Shown here in pieces: positions 26,544-35,292 of a DNA stretch of 64,000 nucleotides. The stretch is from an uncultured Synechococcus sp. (GTDB lineage Bacteria; Cyanobacteriota; Cyanobacteriia; PCC-6307; Cyanobiaceae). The position numbers were made by a program, and so were the translations under genes. The first letter of the stretch is position 1. Each line of letters starts with the position of its first letter. The notes below the pieces were generated by a model that did not search any database, was not told the origin of the DNA, and was given only the letters and a program-made list of their open reading frames with translations. Location of the stretch: NCBI GenBank assembly GCA_913057985.1, contig CAJXPL010000003.1, positions 62,001 to 126,000 on the forward strand, written 5' to 3'.

Positions 26544-27731
26544 GTGTCCGTCCTGATCGTTGGCGCGGGACCGTCAGGTGCCCGTCTGGCGATTCAACTG
26601 GCGCGGGCGGGTGCTGAGGTGACCCTGGTGGATCGCCTGGCTGATCCCCATCGCCATGCCTATTCCAGTGGCGCCCTGCCTCTGGAGGCTGTTCGTCGCT
26701 TGGGTCTGCCGGATGAGGCCATTGCCGCCACCTGGCAGGGCTGGCAGCTGCACGATCCCTCGGGTCTGGTTCATCAGTGGTGGTCGTCCGGTGATCTGGG
26801 GGTGGTGCTCGACTTCGGCCGGCTTCGGTCCTGGCTCTGGGAGGAAGCGCGCCTCCATGGGGTGGAGTTGATCCAGGGCTGCCGGGCTGCGCTGGGCACG
26901 CTCACGGCCGATCAAGCCAGCGTGCGGCTGCAAACACGTGATGGGCGTTCGTCATTGCGCTCAGCGCGCTGGCTGATTGATGCCACCGGTGCACGCCGAG
27001 ATCTGCTGCAGCAGGCCGGCCTCAGCCCCGATCCCGAGGATCCTCTGCTGCAGGGCATCGGCGTTGAGTGGTTGCTGCAGGCCGATGACCGTCAGGCGGC
27101 TGCCTGGCGGGATCGGATCAGTTTCTTTCTGGGCACCGACTGGATCCCCCATGGATACGGCTGGATCTTTCCCATGCAGGGGCAACGGCTGAAGGTGGGG
27201 GTCTGTCACCTCCCACCGGCGGATCGTCCGAGTCCCGGCAGCCTGGCTGGACCCCTTCAGCGCTTGATTCAACGCTGTGGCTTGAGCGCCTGCCCGGTGC
27301 TGGATCGCCATGGGGGGCCAGTGTCCAGCAGCATCGCCCGCTCCGAACCTTTGGTGGCCGGTGCCCTGCTGGCGGTGGGGGATGCGGCCAGTTCCGCCAA
27401 TCTGCTTGGGGGAGAAGGGATCCGCCATGCGATGGACAGCGCCGATCAACTGGCCGAACTGCTGATCGCTGAAGGGATGTCTGGGGACTCCACGGCTATT
27501 GCCCTTCGCTACCAAGAGCAAATCAAGGCTCAACGGAGTTGGCGTTGGTTGGTGTCGGGCCGGCTGGCGCGGCGCACCTGGTGGGGCCTCGACAATCCAA
27601 GGGCGGACCGACGTCTGGAACGACTGATCCATGGGCTGTCTGCGACCGCAGAAGCCCCCGCTCTTTCAGAGCTGTTGTTCAACTACAACTTCGAGCGTTA
27701 CGGCCTGCGTCTGCTGCCGTATCTGCTCTGA
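26544..27731 (+). CDS. FAD-dependent oxidoreductase (lycopene cyclase / geranylgeranyl-reductase-like)
   Basis: This 395-residue flavoprotein has the dinucleotide-binding motif SVLIVGAGPSGARLAIQLARAGAEVTLVD at the N-terminus, RWLIDATGARRDLL in the middle and GALLAVGDAASSANLLGGEGIRHAM, the family's second FAD motif. The domain layout resembles geranylgeranyl reductase, lycopene cyclase and halogenase relatives. It lies 13 nt downstream of dxs, so an isoprenoid or carotenoid role is likely, but the substrate is inferred only. Start GTG 26544. The 3' end faces psaK. Confidence 0.78.
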   Translation: MSVLIVGAGPSGARLAIQLARAGAEVTLVDRLADPHRHAYSSGALPLEAVRRLGLPDEAIAATWQGWQLHDPSGLVHQWWSSGDLGVVLDFGRLRSWLWEEARLHGVELIQGCRAALGTLTADQASVRLQTRDGRSSLRSARWLIDATGARRDLLQQAGLSPDPEDPLLQGIGVEWLLQADDRQAAAWRDRISFFLGTDWIPHGYGWIFPMQGQRLKVGVCHLPPADRPSPGSLAGPLQRLIQRCGLSACPVLDRHGGPVSSSIARSEPLVAGALLAVGDAASSANLLGGEGIRHAMDSADQLAELLIAEGMSGDSTAIALRYQEQIKAQRSWRWLVSGRLARRTWWGLDNPRADRRLERLIHGLSATAEAPALSELLFNYNFERYGLRLLPYLL

Positions 27732-27746
27732 GCCAAGGGTGTTTCA

Positions 27747-27767
27747 GGGAGGAGACTGGCTCCTCCC
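27747..27767. terminator. Hairpin between convergent genes, possible terminator
   Basis: A perfect 8-bp stem, GGGAGGAG (27747-27754) with CTCCTCCC (27760-27767) and a 5-nt loop, lies in the 50-nt gap between the oxidoreductase and psaK, both of which end here. No strong T run follows on either strand, so its action as a terminator is likely but not certain. Confidence 0.45.
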
Positions 27768-27781
27768 TCAAGAGATGTGCT

Positions 27782-28039
27782 TCAGAGCACGCCGCGGGCG
27801 GCCAGACCCTGGATGGCGCCGATGCCGATGATGTGGCCGAGGCTGGTGGTGCCGAGCAGGGCTGCGTGACCCATGCCGCCGAAGAAGGAAGCATTGGGGA
27901 GTGCGGCGCCAACGTTGGGGTGCTTGATCGTGGCCTTGCCGACCATGATGGCAACCACATTGCAGAGGATCATCACCAGGGCGACCTTGGGAGACCAGGA
28001 CACGGAGGCGGGAGCGATCGCGAAAAGGTGGGTCAGCAT
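27782..28039 (-). CDS. psaK: Photosystem I reaction centre subunit PsaK
   Basis: PsaK is a two-helix peripheral subunit of photosystem I that helps to bind antenna complexes. The 85-residue protein has the family pattern SWSPKVALVMILCNVVAIMVGKATI, then HPNVGAALPN and a second helix GMGHAALLGTTSLGHIIGIGAI. Start ATG 28039 is chosen because the longer frame (28063) adds eight residues unlike the family. It stands alone, facing the oxidoreductase gene. Confidence 0.93.
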   Translation of the reverse strand: MLTHLFAIAPASVSWSPKVALVMILCNVVAIMVGKATIKHPNVGAALPNASFFGGMGHAALLGTTSLGHIIGIGAIQGLAARGVL

Positions 28040-28107
28040 TCGAGCCAATGAGCGACACCTCATTGTCCGGCGCTAGCGACGCCTTGCCTGCCTCTCTTAA
28101 AAGTTGT

Positions 28108-28395
28108 TCACCCTTTTTTGGGGGTTGGGTACAACAAACCGATCACCAAAACCGTGTTGCTGAGGGTGAGAAAGGCTTCTGCCCCACCGTGCAACCAGTC
28201 AATCTCCACCAATTCCGCTGAGCAGCAGCGCAGGGCGACAATGGCAGCACCAATCGTGACGGCCACAAACAGCAAGGTGAGCTGAAAGCCCCGCTCCGCC
28301 ATCAACGGAAGCGCCTCACTTTTCCGCAGCCAGTGCAGAAACAGGAGATAGGGGATTAGCGAGGCGGCGAACAGCGGTGCGGGATCGAAGTTCAT
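28108..28395 (-). CDS. DUF3593 membrane protein
   Basis: This 95-residue protein has three hydrophobic helices and a family start FDPAPLFAASLIPYLLFLHWLRKSEALPLMAERGFQLTL. It matches the DUF3593 family found in cyanobacteria and plastids. Unknown function, probably thylakoid membrane. Its ATG overlaps the stop of the upstream DUF2499 gene by 4 nt (ATGA), a pairing that is seen repeatedly for these two families and suggests a two-subunit complex (inference). Confidence 0.83.
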   Translation of the reverse strand: MNFDPAPLFAASLIPYLLFLHWLRKSEALPLMAERGFQLTLLFVAVTIGAAIVALRCCSAELVEIDWLHGGAEAFLTLSNTVLVIGLLYPTPKKG

Positions 28396-28685
28396 GGAGC
28401 ACTGGCTCCGTCCACCTGCCGGCGACGTTGGAGCTGCCAGGCCGCCATGGCAAGGGTGCAGTTGCCGATCACGGTGAACAGGGCCTGAAGGGTGACAAGA
28501 CCTCGCAGCGCTTCGCTGTTGTCAAACAGATGCCAGGTGCAGGCAGCCATGGCACTGACGAGGGCCGGAAGCATGGCCCAGGCCAGGCCCTGCAGCCCAC
28601 GCCGATGCATCAACACGATCGCCACGCACCACTCCACCACGGAGGCGACATGGATCCACCAGGTTCCGAGCGACAACGCGTGCAT
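28392..28685 (-). CDS. DUF2499 membrane protein
   Basis: This 97-residue protein starts MHALSLGTWWIHVASVVEW, continues with CVAIVLMHRRG and ends with a basic cytoplasmic tail. It has three predicted helices, the DUF2499 pattern. ATG 28685 was chosen because the longer frame's first 36 residues are unlike the family. It overlaps the DUF3593 gene by 4 nt and is divergent from csaB with 27 nt between starts. Confidence 0.83.
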   Translation of the reverse strand: MHALSLGTWWIHVASVVEWCVAIVLMHRRGLQGLAWAMLPALVSAMAACTWHLFDNSEALRGLVTLQALFTVIGNCTLAMAAWQLQRRRQVDGASAP

Positions 28686-28712
28686 GCTCTGAATCCTAGG
28701 AATCGGTTGATA

Positions 28713-29822
28713 ATGCCCGGAGTGAACAGGCTGCTGCCCGTGGTCCGCCCCACTGCGCCTGTATTGCTGCTTTGCGGCTACTACGGAGAGCACAACCTCG
28801 GCGACGATGCCCTGCTGAAGGTGCTGGTGTCGTCTCTTCCCGAGCCGCAGCAGCTGTTGATCACAGCCCGCGATCCAGCTCCCGTTCTGGCCTTAGCTCC
28901 GTCGGCGCAGATGGTGAACCGCCGTTCCCTGCGGTGCTGTCTTCGTGCGGCCCTGAGAGCTGATGTTCTGGTGCTTGGTGGCGGGAGCCTGCTGCAGGAC
29001 AGCACCAGCTTCAGCAGCCTCGTGTACTACCTGCTGCTGCTGACGGTTGCCCGCCTCGGTGGCGCCGAGGTGGTTCTCTGGGGGCAGGGCCTTGGACCCT
29101 TGCGGCGTCGGACCAGTCGCCTGTTGGTTCGCACGGTTCTGCCCCTCTGCAAGGCAGCGAGTTGGAGGGATCAGATCTCCTTTGATTGGGCCCAGCGTTG
29201 GGCCCCCAAGCTGCCGATGGTGCTGGCCGCCGATCCGGTTTGGCAGATGCCAGCGCGCCCTTGGCTTGGTGGCGACGCCATCGTGCTCAGCTGGCGTCCC
29301 ACACCTTTGTTGGATTCCGCGGGCTGGCGTTGCTTAACCGAAGCACTGGATCGGCTCAGTGCCGACTTGGATGCGCCGGTGATCTGGCTGGCCTTCCATC
29401 AGCATCAGGACGCACCCCTGTTGCAGCACCTGAGTGATCAAGGTCTACTGCCAGCGCGATTGAAAGCGCGCAGCTCAACCCTGGTGCCCCACTCCCTGGA
29501 GGCTGTGTCCGATCTGGTGCAGCGGGCGCGCCTGGTGCTGCCGATGCGGTTGCATGCCCTGATCCTGGCTCGACTGGCCAACAGCCCCATGGCTGCCCTC
29601 AGCTACGACCCGAAGGTGGAGGCTGCAGCAGCCATGGCCACGGTGCCCTGCATCCCCTTGCGCTTGCTTCCCTCTGTGGGTGATCTGCTGACGCTTTGGC
29701 GGGCCGAAGTGGACCGTCCAGCCGATCCTGATCAGACCGAAGCCCTACGCCGCCAGGCGTCAGCACACAGCGAGCTTCTCAATCAGATGGCAGCCGATCT
29801 GACGGCAGACGACGGCCGCTGA
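28713..29822 (+). CDS. csaB: Polysaccharide pyruvyl transferase CsaB
   Basis: CsaB adds ketal-linked pyruvate to cell-wall polysaccharides, often to anchor surface-layer proteins. The 369-residue protein has LLCGYYGEHNLGDDALLKVL at the N-terminus, VLVLGGGSLLQDSTS, VLWGQGLGPL and the later LVLPMRLHALILARLANSPMAALSYDPKV, which are the diagnostic motifs. Start ATG 28713 precedes the conserved region. The 3' end overlaps the convergent ggtA end by 44 nt. Confidence 0.9.
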   Translation: MPGVNRLLPVVRPTAPVLLLCGYYGEHNLGDDALLKVLVSSLPEPQQLLITARDPAPVLALAPSAQMVNRRSLRCCLRAALRADVLVLGGGSLLQDSTSFSSLVYYLLLLTVARLGGAEVVLWGQGLGPLRRRTSRLLVRTVLPLCKAASWRDQISFDWAQRWAPKLPMVLAADPVWQMPARPWLGGDAIVLSWRPTPLLDSAGWRCLTEALDRLSADLDAPVIWLAFHQHQDAPLLQHLSDQGLLPARLKARSSTLVPHSLEAVSDLVQRARLVLPMRLHALILARLANSPMAALSYDPKVEAAAAMATVPCIPLRLLPSVGDLLTLWRAEVDRPADPDQTEALRRQASAHSELLNQMAADLTADDGR

Positions 29823-30771
29823 CGGCATCGAAGCGATGCTCACAAGTGCCGGGCCAACTGATGCGTGGCTCAGCCTCGATCGCTGTCTCTCCGGGGCAGA
29901 CCAGCCGCAGGTCGCCGCGATCGCAGCGCACCAGAAGCATCTGGTTGGCTCCGAACCATTCACGGCTGAGGATCGTGCAAGGTGAGCCCGCGGGATCGAG
30001 CCTTAGATCGTCCGGTCGGATGCCGGTGATCACTCCATCTCTGGCTGGCAAGAGATTCATCTGCGGGCGGCCGATGAACTGAGCGACGTAGGTGCTGGCC
30101 GGTTGCAGGTACAGCTCGCGGGGTGTTCCGATCTGTTCAATCCTTCCCTCGCGCATCACAGCGATGCGATCCGCCAGCGCCATCGCCTCCTGCTGGTCAT
30201 GGGTGACGTAAACCACAGGTTGCTCACCGCCGATCATCAGGCGGCGCAATTGAGGCCGCAGGTCCTCACGCAACTGGGCATCCAGATTGCTCATCGGCTC
30301 ATCGAGCAGATAAACGAGGGGGTCCCGCAACAGGGCTCGGGCCAGGGCGACGCGCTGGCGCTGGCCGCCGGACAGTTGTGACGGCCGCAGCCGGGCTTGC
30401 CCGCTGAGCTGCAACACCTCCAGCACGCCGCGGATTCGTTCATCGCGGGTGGCGGCGCTACCGCCCCGCATGCGCAGCCCCAGTTCGAGGTTGTCCCACA
30501 CATTCAGATGCGGGAACAGGGCATAGCTTTGAAACACCATCCCCACCCGGCGACGTTCAGCGGGCACGTCGACCATCTCCGCACCATTGATGCGAATCGA
30601 CCCTTGATCGGGGTGATCGAGCCCGGCGATCAGACGCAGGGCCGTGCTTTTCCCACAGCCGCTGGCCCCAAGCAGAGCGACGCATTCGCCGTTGGCCACA
30701 TCGAGGTCGAGCTGGTGGAGAACCTGTCGCTCGCCGAAGCGCTTGTTGATGGCCCGAAGTTGCAGTGTCAT
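29779..30771 (-). CDS. ggtA: Compatible-solute ABC transporter ATP-binding protein GgtA
   Basis: This 330-residue ATPase of the MalK/UgpC type has Walker A GASGCGKST, the Q-loop FQSYALFPH, the signature LSGGQRQRVALARAL, Walker B VYLLDEPMSNLD and the H-switch VTHDQ, then a C-terminal OB-type regulatory domain (about 240-330). It energises uptake of glucosylglycerol and probably sucrose and trehalose, by homology and by position as the last gene of the ggp/ggt operon. Its ATG overlaps the ggtD stop by 4 nt. Confidence 0.88.
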   Translation of the reverse strand: MTLQLRAINKRFGERQVLHQLDLDVANGECVALLGASGCGKSTALRLIAGLDHPDQGSIRINGAEMVDVPAERRRVGMVFQSYALFPHLNVWDNLELGLRMRGGSAATRDERIRGVLEVLQLSGQARLRPSQLSGGQRQRVALARALLRDPLVYLLDEPMSNLDAQLREDLRPQLRRLMIGGEQPVVYVTHDQQEAMALADRIAVMREGRIEQIGTPRELYLQPASTYVAQFIGRPQMNLLPARDGVITGIRPDDLRLDPAGSPCTILSREWFGANQMLLVRCDRGDLRLVCPGETAIEAEPRISWPGTCEHRFDAVSGRRLPSDRLPSD

Positions 30772-31628
30772 CCCTTGATGGCTCCGTTGGTGAGTCCACT
30801 GACGATCTGGCGCTGAAACACCAGCACCAGCACCAGAAGAGGAATGGCACCGAGCACGGTGGCTGCCGCGTAGGTGCCGTAGGGGACGGAATAGGTGGAT
30901 GATCCCGCAATGCGGGCCATCGCCACCGGCAATGTGAGCAGATCGCTGCGGCTCAGCCAGGTGAGCGCCACGGGATATTCGTTCCAGGCGAACAGGAACA
31001 CCAGGATTGCCGTGCTGGCAGAGGCCGGGGCAATCAAGGGGAGCAGCACCCAGCGCAGCCGCTGCCACAACGACAGCCCCTCCAGCTTTGCTGCGTCTTC
31101 GAGGTCGTTGGGTAGGGCTTCAAAGGCCGCCGTGAGCAGCAGCAGGGCCAGAGGCATCGACAGAGCGCTGTAGGGAATGGCGATGGCGATCAGGTTGTTG
31201 CCGAGGGCAAAGGTGCGGGCCAGTTCGAGCAGCGCCAGAAACAGCAGCACATAAGGGAACAGAGCGGCGCCCACCACGGCAGTGCGGAGGATGCCTTTCA
31301 ACCGCTGAGGCAGCTTTGCCAGTCCGTAGGCGGCGGGGATGGCCAGCATCAAGGTGAGCAGTGTGGTGAGGGAAGCCACCAAGCTGCTGTTGAGCAGGTA
31401 ACGCCAGAAGGGTGGATCGGTGCTGAGCAGATCCCGGTAGTTGTTGAGCGTCCAACGGCTCCAGAAGCTCAGTTGGTCATTGACCAGAGCATCGGCGGTG
31501 GTGAAGGAACTCAGCAGCTGCCACAGCATCGGAGCGAGGGACCAGACCAGCAGCAGAGCAATCCAGAGCGAACGTCGTGTCATCAATCCAGGTGTTATCC
31601 GTCCTCGTGTCATCGATTCATGGGTCAT
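30768..31628 (-). CDS. ggtD: Compatible-solute ABC permease GgtD (MalG type)
   Basis: This 286-residue inner-membrane permease has six predicted helices, a MalG-like N-terminal span (LWIALLLVWSLAPMLWQLLSSF) and the EAA-type loop EDAAKLEGLSLWQRLRWVLLPL. It ends in the short GLTNGAIKG tail common to MalG subunits. Both ends use 4-nt overlaps: its ATG sits on the ggtC stop and its stop on the ggtA start. The N-terminal 17 residues contain three Met codons, so the start may lie slightly later. Confidence 0.87.
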   Translation of the reverse strand: MTHESMTRGRITPGLMTRRSLWIALLLVWSLAPMLWQLLSSFTTADALVNDQLSFWSRWTLNNYRDLLSTDPPFWRYLLNSSLVASLTTLLTLMLAIPAAYGLAKLPQRLKGILRTAVVGAALFPYVLLFLALLELARTFALGNNLIAIAIPYSALSMPLALLLLTAAFEALPNDLEDAAKLEGLSLWQRLRWVLLPLIAPASASTAILVFLFAWNEYPVALTWLSRSDLLTLPVAMARIAGSSTYSVPYGTYAAATVLGAIPLLVLVLVFQRQIVSGLTNGAIKG

Positions 31629-32491
31629 CGGTCGAGGGGCCTCAACAGACCGACGCTCTTCAGCAGCAACGTGCCCGCCAGAATCATTGCGGTGAGCAGC
31701 AGAAATCCCGCGAGCATCACGGTGGCGCTGTAGCCGAAATCGAGGAAGCGCATGCCGTTGAGGTAGGCATAGAGGGCGATGCTTTCGGTACTGCCGGCGG
31801 GACCGCCACCAGTGAGCACCTGCACCAGATCAAACACCCCGAAAGCCTGGGCCAAACGGAACAGAAGGCTCAGCAGGATGTAGGGGAGCAGCAGTGGCAG
31901 GGTGACCCTGCGAAGTGCCTGAAGGGGCGTTCCCCCTTCCAGGCGAAAGGCGCTGTAGAGGTCTTCGGGAATGCTCTGGAGCCCTGCCAGAAGAATCAGC
32001 GTGATGAAGGGCGTTGTTTTCCAGACATCCGCAAACACCGTCACCAGCCAGGTGATCGATGGGGTGGACAGCAGATCCAGGGAGCCGAGGCCAAGGCTTC
32101 GTGCCAGCACCTCGATCGGGCCGTAAGGCGTGTTGAAGATCCAGCGCCAGCCCAGGGCCATCATCGTTGTGGGTAGGGCCCAGGGCAGCAGGGTCAGGGC
32201 GCGAACAGCTCCCCTGCCGCGCCAGCGTTGATGCAGCAACAGTGCAATGGCCAGGGCCAACAGCAACTCCAAACTCACCGAGATCAGGGCGAATCGGGCG
32301 GTTTGGCCTGCATCCAGCCAGAAGCGCTGATCAGCCGCCAGTCGCAACCAGTTGGCCCCGCCATTGGCCACCGGTTCAAGGCCGGTGAGCACGGAATCAG
32401 CGTGGAAGCTCAGCCAGGCGTAGCGAAGCATCGGCCAGCCGAACACCACCGCGATCAACAGCAGCGCAGGAGCAGCCAGAAGCATGGTCAT
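31625..32491 (-). CDS. ggtC: Compatible-solute ABC permease GgtC (MalF type)
   Basis: This 288-residue permease has MTMLLAAPALLLIAVVFGWPMLRY as the first span, the FTLIL-like FITLILLAGLQSIPEDLYSAFRLEGGTPLQALRRVTLPL cytoplasmic loop, and FDLVQVLTGGGPAGSTE, which is the extracytoplasmic motif of this family. It pairs with GgtD to form the channel of the osmolyte importer. Both junctions are 4-nt overlaps. Confidence 0.87.
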   Translation of the reverse strand: MTMLLAAPALLLIAVVFGWPMLRYAWLSFHADSVLTGLEPVANGGANWLRLAADQRFWLDAGQTARFALISVSLELLLALAIALLLHQRWRGRGAVRALTLLPWALPTTMMALGWRWIFNTPYGPIEVLARSLGLGSLDLLSTPSITWLVTVFADVWKTTPFITLILLAGLQSIPEDLYSAFRLEGGTPLQALRRVTLPLLLPYILLSLLFRLAQAFGVFDLVQVLTGGGPAGSTESIALYAYLNGMRFLDFGYSATVMLAGFLLLTAMILAGTLLLKSVGLLRPLDR

Positions 32492-33753
32492 GGCTTGGCT
32501 CCCGCAGCACGCAGCAGGGTCTGGCTCCGCTGCTGCGTGGTGGACATGGCCTCATCGGCGGACCCGGCAGCGGTGAACAAGCCATTGAGTTCCCGCTGCA
32601 CCACATCGCTCAGCTGGGCATACAGCGGGGTTGGTGGACGAACCACTGCATGGTTCAAGGCCTCTAGCAGATCCGGCAGCACTGGAGAGGCCTTCAACAT
32701 CTGCGGATCGTTGAACAGATCTGCCTGGATGGGTGTGTAGCCATTGTTGAGAAAGCGCTGTCGCTGGGCGGTTTCGCTGGTGAGGTAGCGAATCGCTTCC
32801 ACCGCTGCCTCCTGGTGCTGCGATTGGCGCATCAGGCTCAGCCCCCAGCTGCCGAGGGTGGCTCCGGGACGTTCACCCGGTTGCGCCACCATCAGGCTGA
32901 TGCCGACGTTGCCTTTCACCGTGCTGTCGTCCTTCTGCAGTTCAGCCCAGGCGTAGGGCCAGTTGCGCATCAGCGCTGCATCCCCGGCCTTGAAGGCCTG
33001 AAGCGACTCAGCCTCGGCGTAATTGGTCACGGCGTAGGGGCTGACGCCTTCGCTGATTAGATCGTTTAACCAGGCTGCCGCGGCCGTCGCCGCAGGCGTA
33101 TCGAGCTCCATGGTGTTGGTGGTGGTGTCCATCCAGTGACCACCGAAGCCCTGCAGCACTTCAAGGAAGTCGCAGCTCAGGCCTTCGTACTGACGCCCCT
33201 GCCAGACAAAACCGTTGGCAACGGTTTCGCTGTTAACGAGGCGTCCAGCAACCTCCACCAGCGCATCGGGCGTTGCTGGTGGCTGATCCATCAGATCCGT
33301 GCGCCAGTAGAGCAGTCCCACATCGGCCACCAGGGGCCAGCGGTAGAGATGGCCGTCGTAGTCATTGCCCAGCCGTGCCCCTTGCACCAGCTGCTCCTGG
33401 TCGCCCTGATCAAACCAGGGATCCAGGGGTTCCAGCCAGCCGGCGGCGGCATATTTCGGCAGCCAGGTGACATCCATCAACAGCGCGTCGAAAGGCGCAT
33501 CGCCGAGCAGAAGACTGCTGATCGCCAGGTCTGAGATCGATTCCGTGTTCAACGGACCTCGGATTAAGCTGAGATGAATCCGGCCGCGATGCTCGCGGTT
33601 GAAGGTTTTCACCAGATCGGCACTGGCATCGGTGAAGGAGGAGGGCATGAGGATGCTCACTTCCTCCGCGCGCGAGGAGGCTGATCCAACCAGAACACCA
33701 AGGGCCATTAACAGCGCCAAGGCACCGCCTGCGAGCCAGCGGCGCAGTTTCAT
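32488..33753 (-). CDS. ggtB: Compatible-solute ABC transporter substrate-binding protein GgtB
   Basis: This 421-residue extracytoplasmic solute-binding protein (family 1) has a signal sequence (MKLRRWLAGGALALLMALGVLVGSASSRA), with an AxA-like cleavage site. The body shows the two-lobe pattern with VSILMPSSFTDASADLVKTFNREH, WPLVADVGLLYWRTDLM and ALMRNWPYAWAELQ. No Cys lipobox is present, so it is probably soluble in the periplasm or held by the transporter. It recovers leaked glucosylglycerol in related organisms. It overlaps ggpS by 4 nt. Confidence 0.87.
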   Translation of the reverse strand: MKLRRWLAGGALALLMALGVLVGSASSRAEEVSILMPSSFTDASADLVKTFNREHRGRIHLSLIRGPLNTESISDLAISSLLLGDAPFDALLMDVTWLPKYAAAGWLEPLDPWFDQGDQEQLVQGARLGNDYDGHLYRWPLVADVGLLYWRTDLMDQPPATPDALVEVAGRLVNSETVANGFVWQGRQYEGLSCDFLEVLQGFGGHWMDTTTNTMELDTPAATAAAAWLNDLISEGVSPYAVTNYAEAESLQAFKAGDAALMRNWPYAWAELQKDDSTVKGNVGISLMVAQPGERPGATLGSWGLSLMRQSQHQEAAVEAIRYLTSETAQRQRFLNNGYTPIQADLFNDPQMLKASPVLPDLLEALNHAVVRPPTPLYAQLSDVVQRELNGLFTAAGSADEAMSTTQQRSQTLLRAAGAKP

Positions 33754-35240
33754 TGCGGGGTGGAGGGCGACAGGCCAGACATCTGCTCCTCGGCCCAGTC
33801 GCTCACCGTGTAGCTCTCCACGGCATCGGTCATGCGGCTCATGCGGTCGCGCTGCTGGTCTTCATCCATTTCCAGTGCCGATTCGATGGCCTCATCCATG
33901 CGGCGGTTGGAATAGGGATTGGTGAGCACGGCACCATCAAGCACAACCGAGGCTCCGGTGAATTCCGAGAGCACAAGAACGCCGCCACGGTTGCGTCGAG
34001 CAGCGGCGTACTCCTTGGCCACCAGATTCAGGCCATCCCGCAGCGGAGTGATCCAGCACACGTCTGCATGGCAGAACCAGGCGATCATTTCGTCGTAGGG
34101 GATCCGGCGGGTGGAAAAGCGGATGGGCACCCAATCGATCTGGCTGAAGCGGCCGTTGATGCGTCCGGCCATCTCCTCGATTGAGCGTTGGGTGTCTTCG
34201 TAGATCTTCATTCCACTGGCAGCGGCCACACAGGCCAGCATCAGCACCACCTGGCCGTGCAGATCCTTGCGTCGTTCCAACAGCCGTTCGAAGGCCAGCA
34301 GCAACTCTTCGTTGCCCTTGGTGTAATCCACCCGACTGGCAGAGAGGATCAGTTTTCGGCCTTTTTTGGTGTCTTGAACGATCAATTCGCCATGACTTTC
34401 AACCGACGGGCTCCAGCACAATTCCTGAATCAGATCCGGTGAGGTGCCCACCGGAGAGCTGAGCAGCTGAATCGTGCGACCGTTGTGCTCGAGGTGACTG
34501 GTGACCGTGCCTTCCGAAAGGGCAGTTCCGACCTCAATGAATTTCTTGTCCACCGGCACTTTGGGCCCTCGTTTGGCGCCCACCAGGGTTGTGGCGGCGC
34601 GGGCAAAGTTTTCGGTGTAGCGGGGAATATGGAAGCCGACGACATCACAACAGAGCAAACTTTCCAGGATCTGCTCACGCCAGGGAAGGATGGCGAAAAC
34701 ATCATTCCCCGGGAAAGGAGTGTGATGGAAAAAGGCAATCTTCAGGTCTGGACGCTCGGCTCGGATGTAACCGGGAGCCAGCCAAAGGTTGTAGTCATGC
34801 ACCCACACCGTTGCACCCTCGGCCGCTTCAGCGCATGCCGCCCTGGCGAAACGTTTGTTGACCTCTTCAAAGATCTTCCAGTTCGCATTGTTGACATTGA
34901 AATAGGTTGGAAATGTATGAAGAATTGGCCAGAAGCATTCTTTGGATGTGATGTGATAAAAACTGGAGATCTGTTCATCTTCCAGGGGGATTCGGCAGAG
35001 AGTGAACGGCGAAGGGTGTTCCATCTCAAACCGTTCAGTGCCCTCATTCGACTGATCGTCGACCCGTCTCCAGGCAATCCAAGTTCCTTTTTCGCAACTG
35101 CGGAAGAGGTTGCGAAGAGTTGGAATAATTCCGTTAGGGCTTTTCTGATCGACCCATATTCTTTTCCCGTTCTTGTCTTTTGATTCGTCGAACGGTGTGC
35201 GGTGGTAGAGGATTACAAACGAACTCTGACCCGCACCCAT
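33750..35240 (-). CDS. ggpS: Glucosylglycerol-phosphate synthase
   Basis: GgpS (GT20, related to trehalose-phosphate synthase) transfers glucose from ADP-glucose to glycerol 3-phosphate, the committed step of the salt osmolyte glucosylglycerol. The 496-residue protein has SSFVILYHRTPFDESK at the start, VWVHDYNLWLAPGYIR, IAFFHHTPFPGNDVFAILPWREQILESLL, ILSASRVDYTKGNEELL and TPLRDGLNLVAKEYAA. No ggpP phosphatase gene is linked. It is the first gene of the operon. The promoter should lie in the 52-nt gap to the peroxiredoxin gene or further upstream. Confidence 0.93.
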   Translation of the reverse strand: MGAGQSSFVILYHRTPFDESKDKNGKRIWVDQKSPNGIIPTLRNLFRSCEKGTWIAWRRVDDQSNEGTERFEMEHPSPFTLCRIPLEDEQISSFYHITSKECFWPILHTFPTYFNVNNANWKIFEEVNKRFARAACAEAAEGATVWVHDYNLWLAPGYIRAERPDLKIAFFHHTPFPGNDVFAILPWREQILESLLCCDVVGFHIPRYTENFARAATTLVGAKRGPKVPVDKKFIEVGTALSEGTVTSHLEHNGRTIQLLSSPVGTSPDLIQELCWSPSVESHGELIVQDTKKGRKLILSASRVDYTKGNEELLLAFERLLERRKDLHGQVVLMLACVAAASGMKIYEDTQRSIEEMAGRINGRFSQIDWVPIRFSTRRIPYDEMIAWFCHADVCWITPLRDGLNLVAKEYAAARRNRGGVLVLSEFTGASVVLDGAVLTNPYSNRRMDEAIESALEMDEDQQRDRMSRMTDAVESYTVSDWAEEQMSGLSPSTPQ

Positions 35241-35292
35241 TTATTCGAACAACGCTTCGTTCGCTCCACCATTCAGCAAAAGCCCTTTTTTG

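Noticed and set aside
28040-28107. HLR1-type RpaB site upstream of psaK
   Set aside because: I looked for paired TTACA-like repeats in the roughly 70-nt region and found none that fits. Nothing is claimed.
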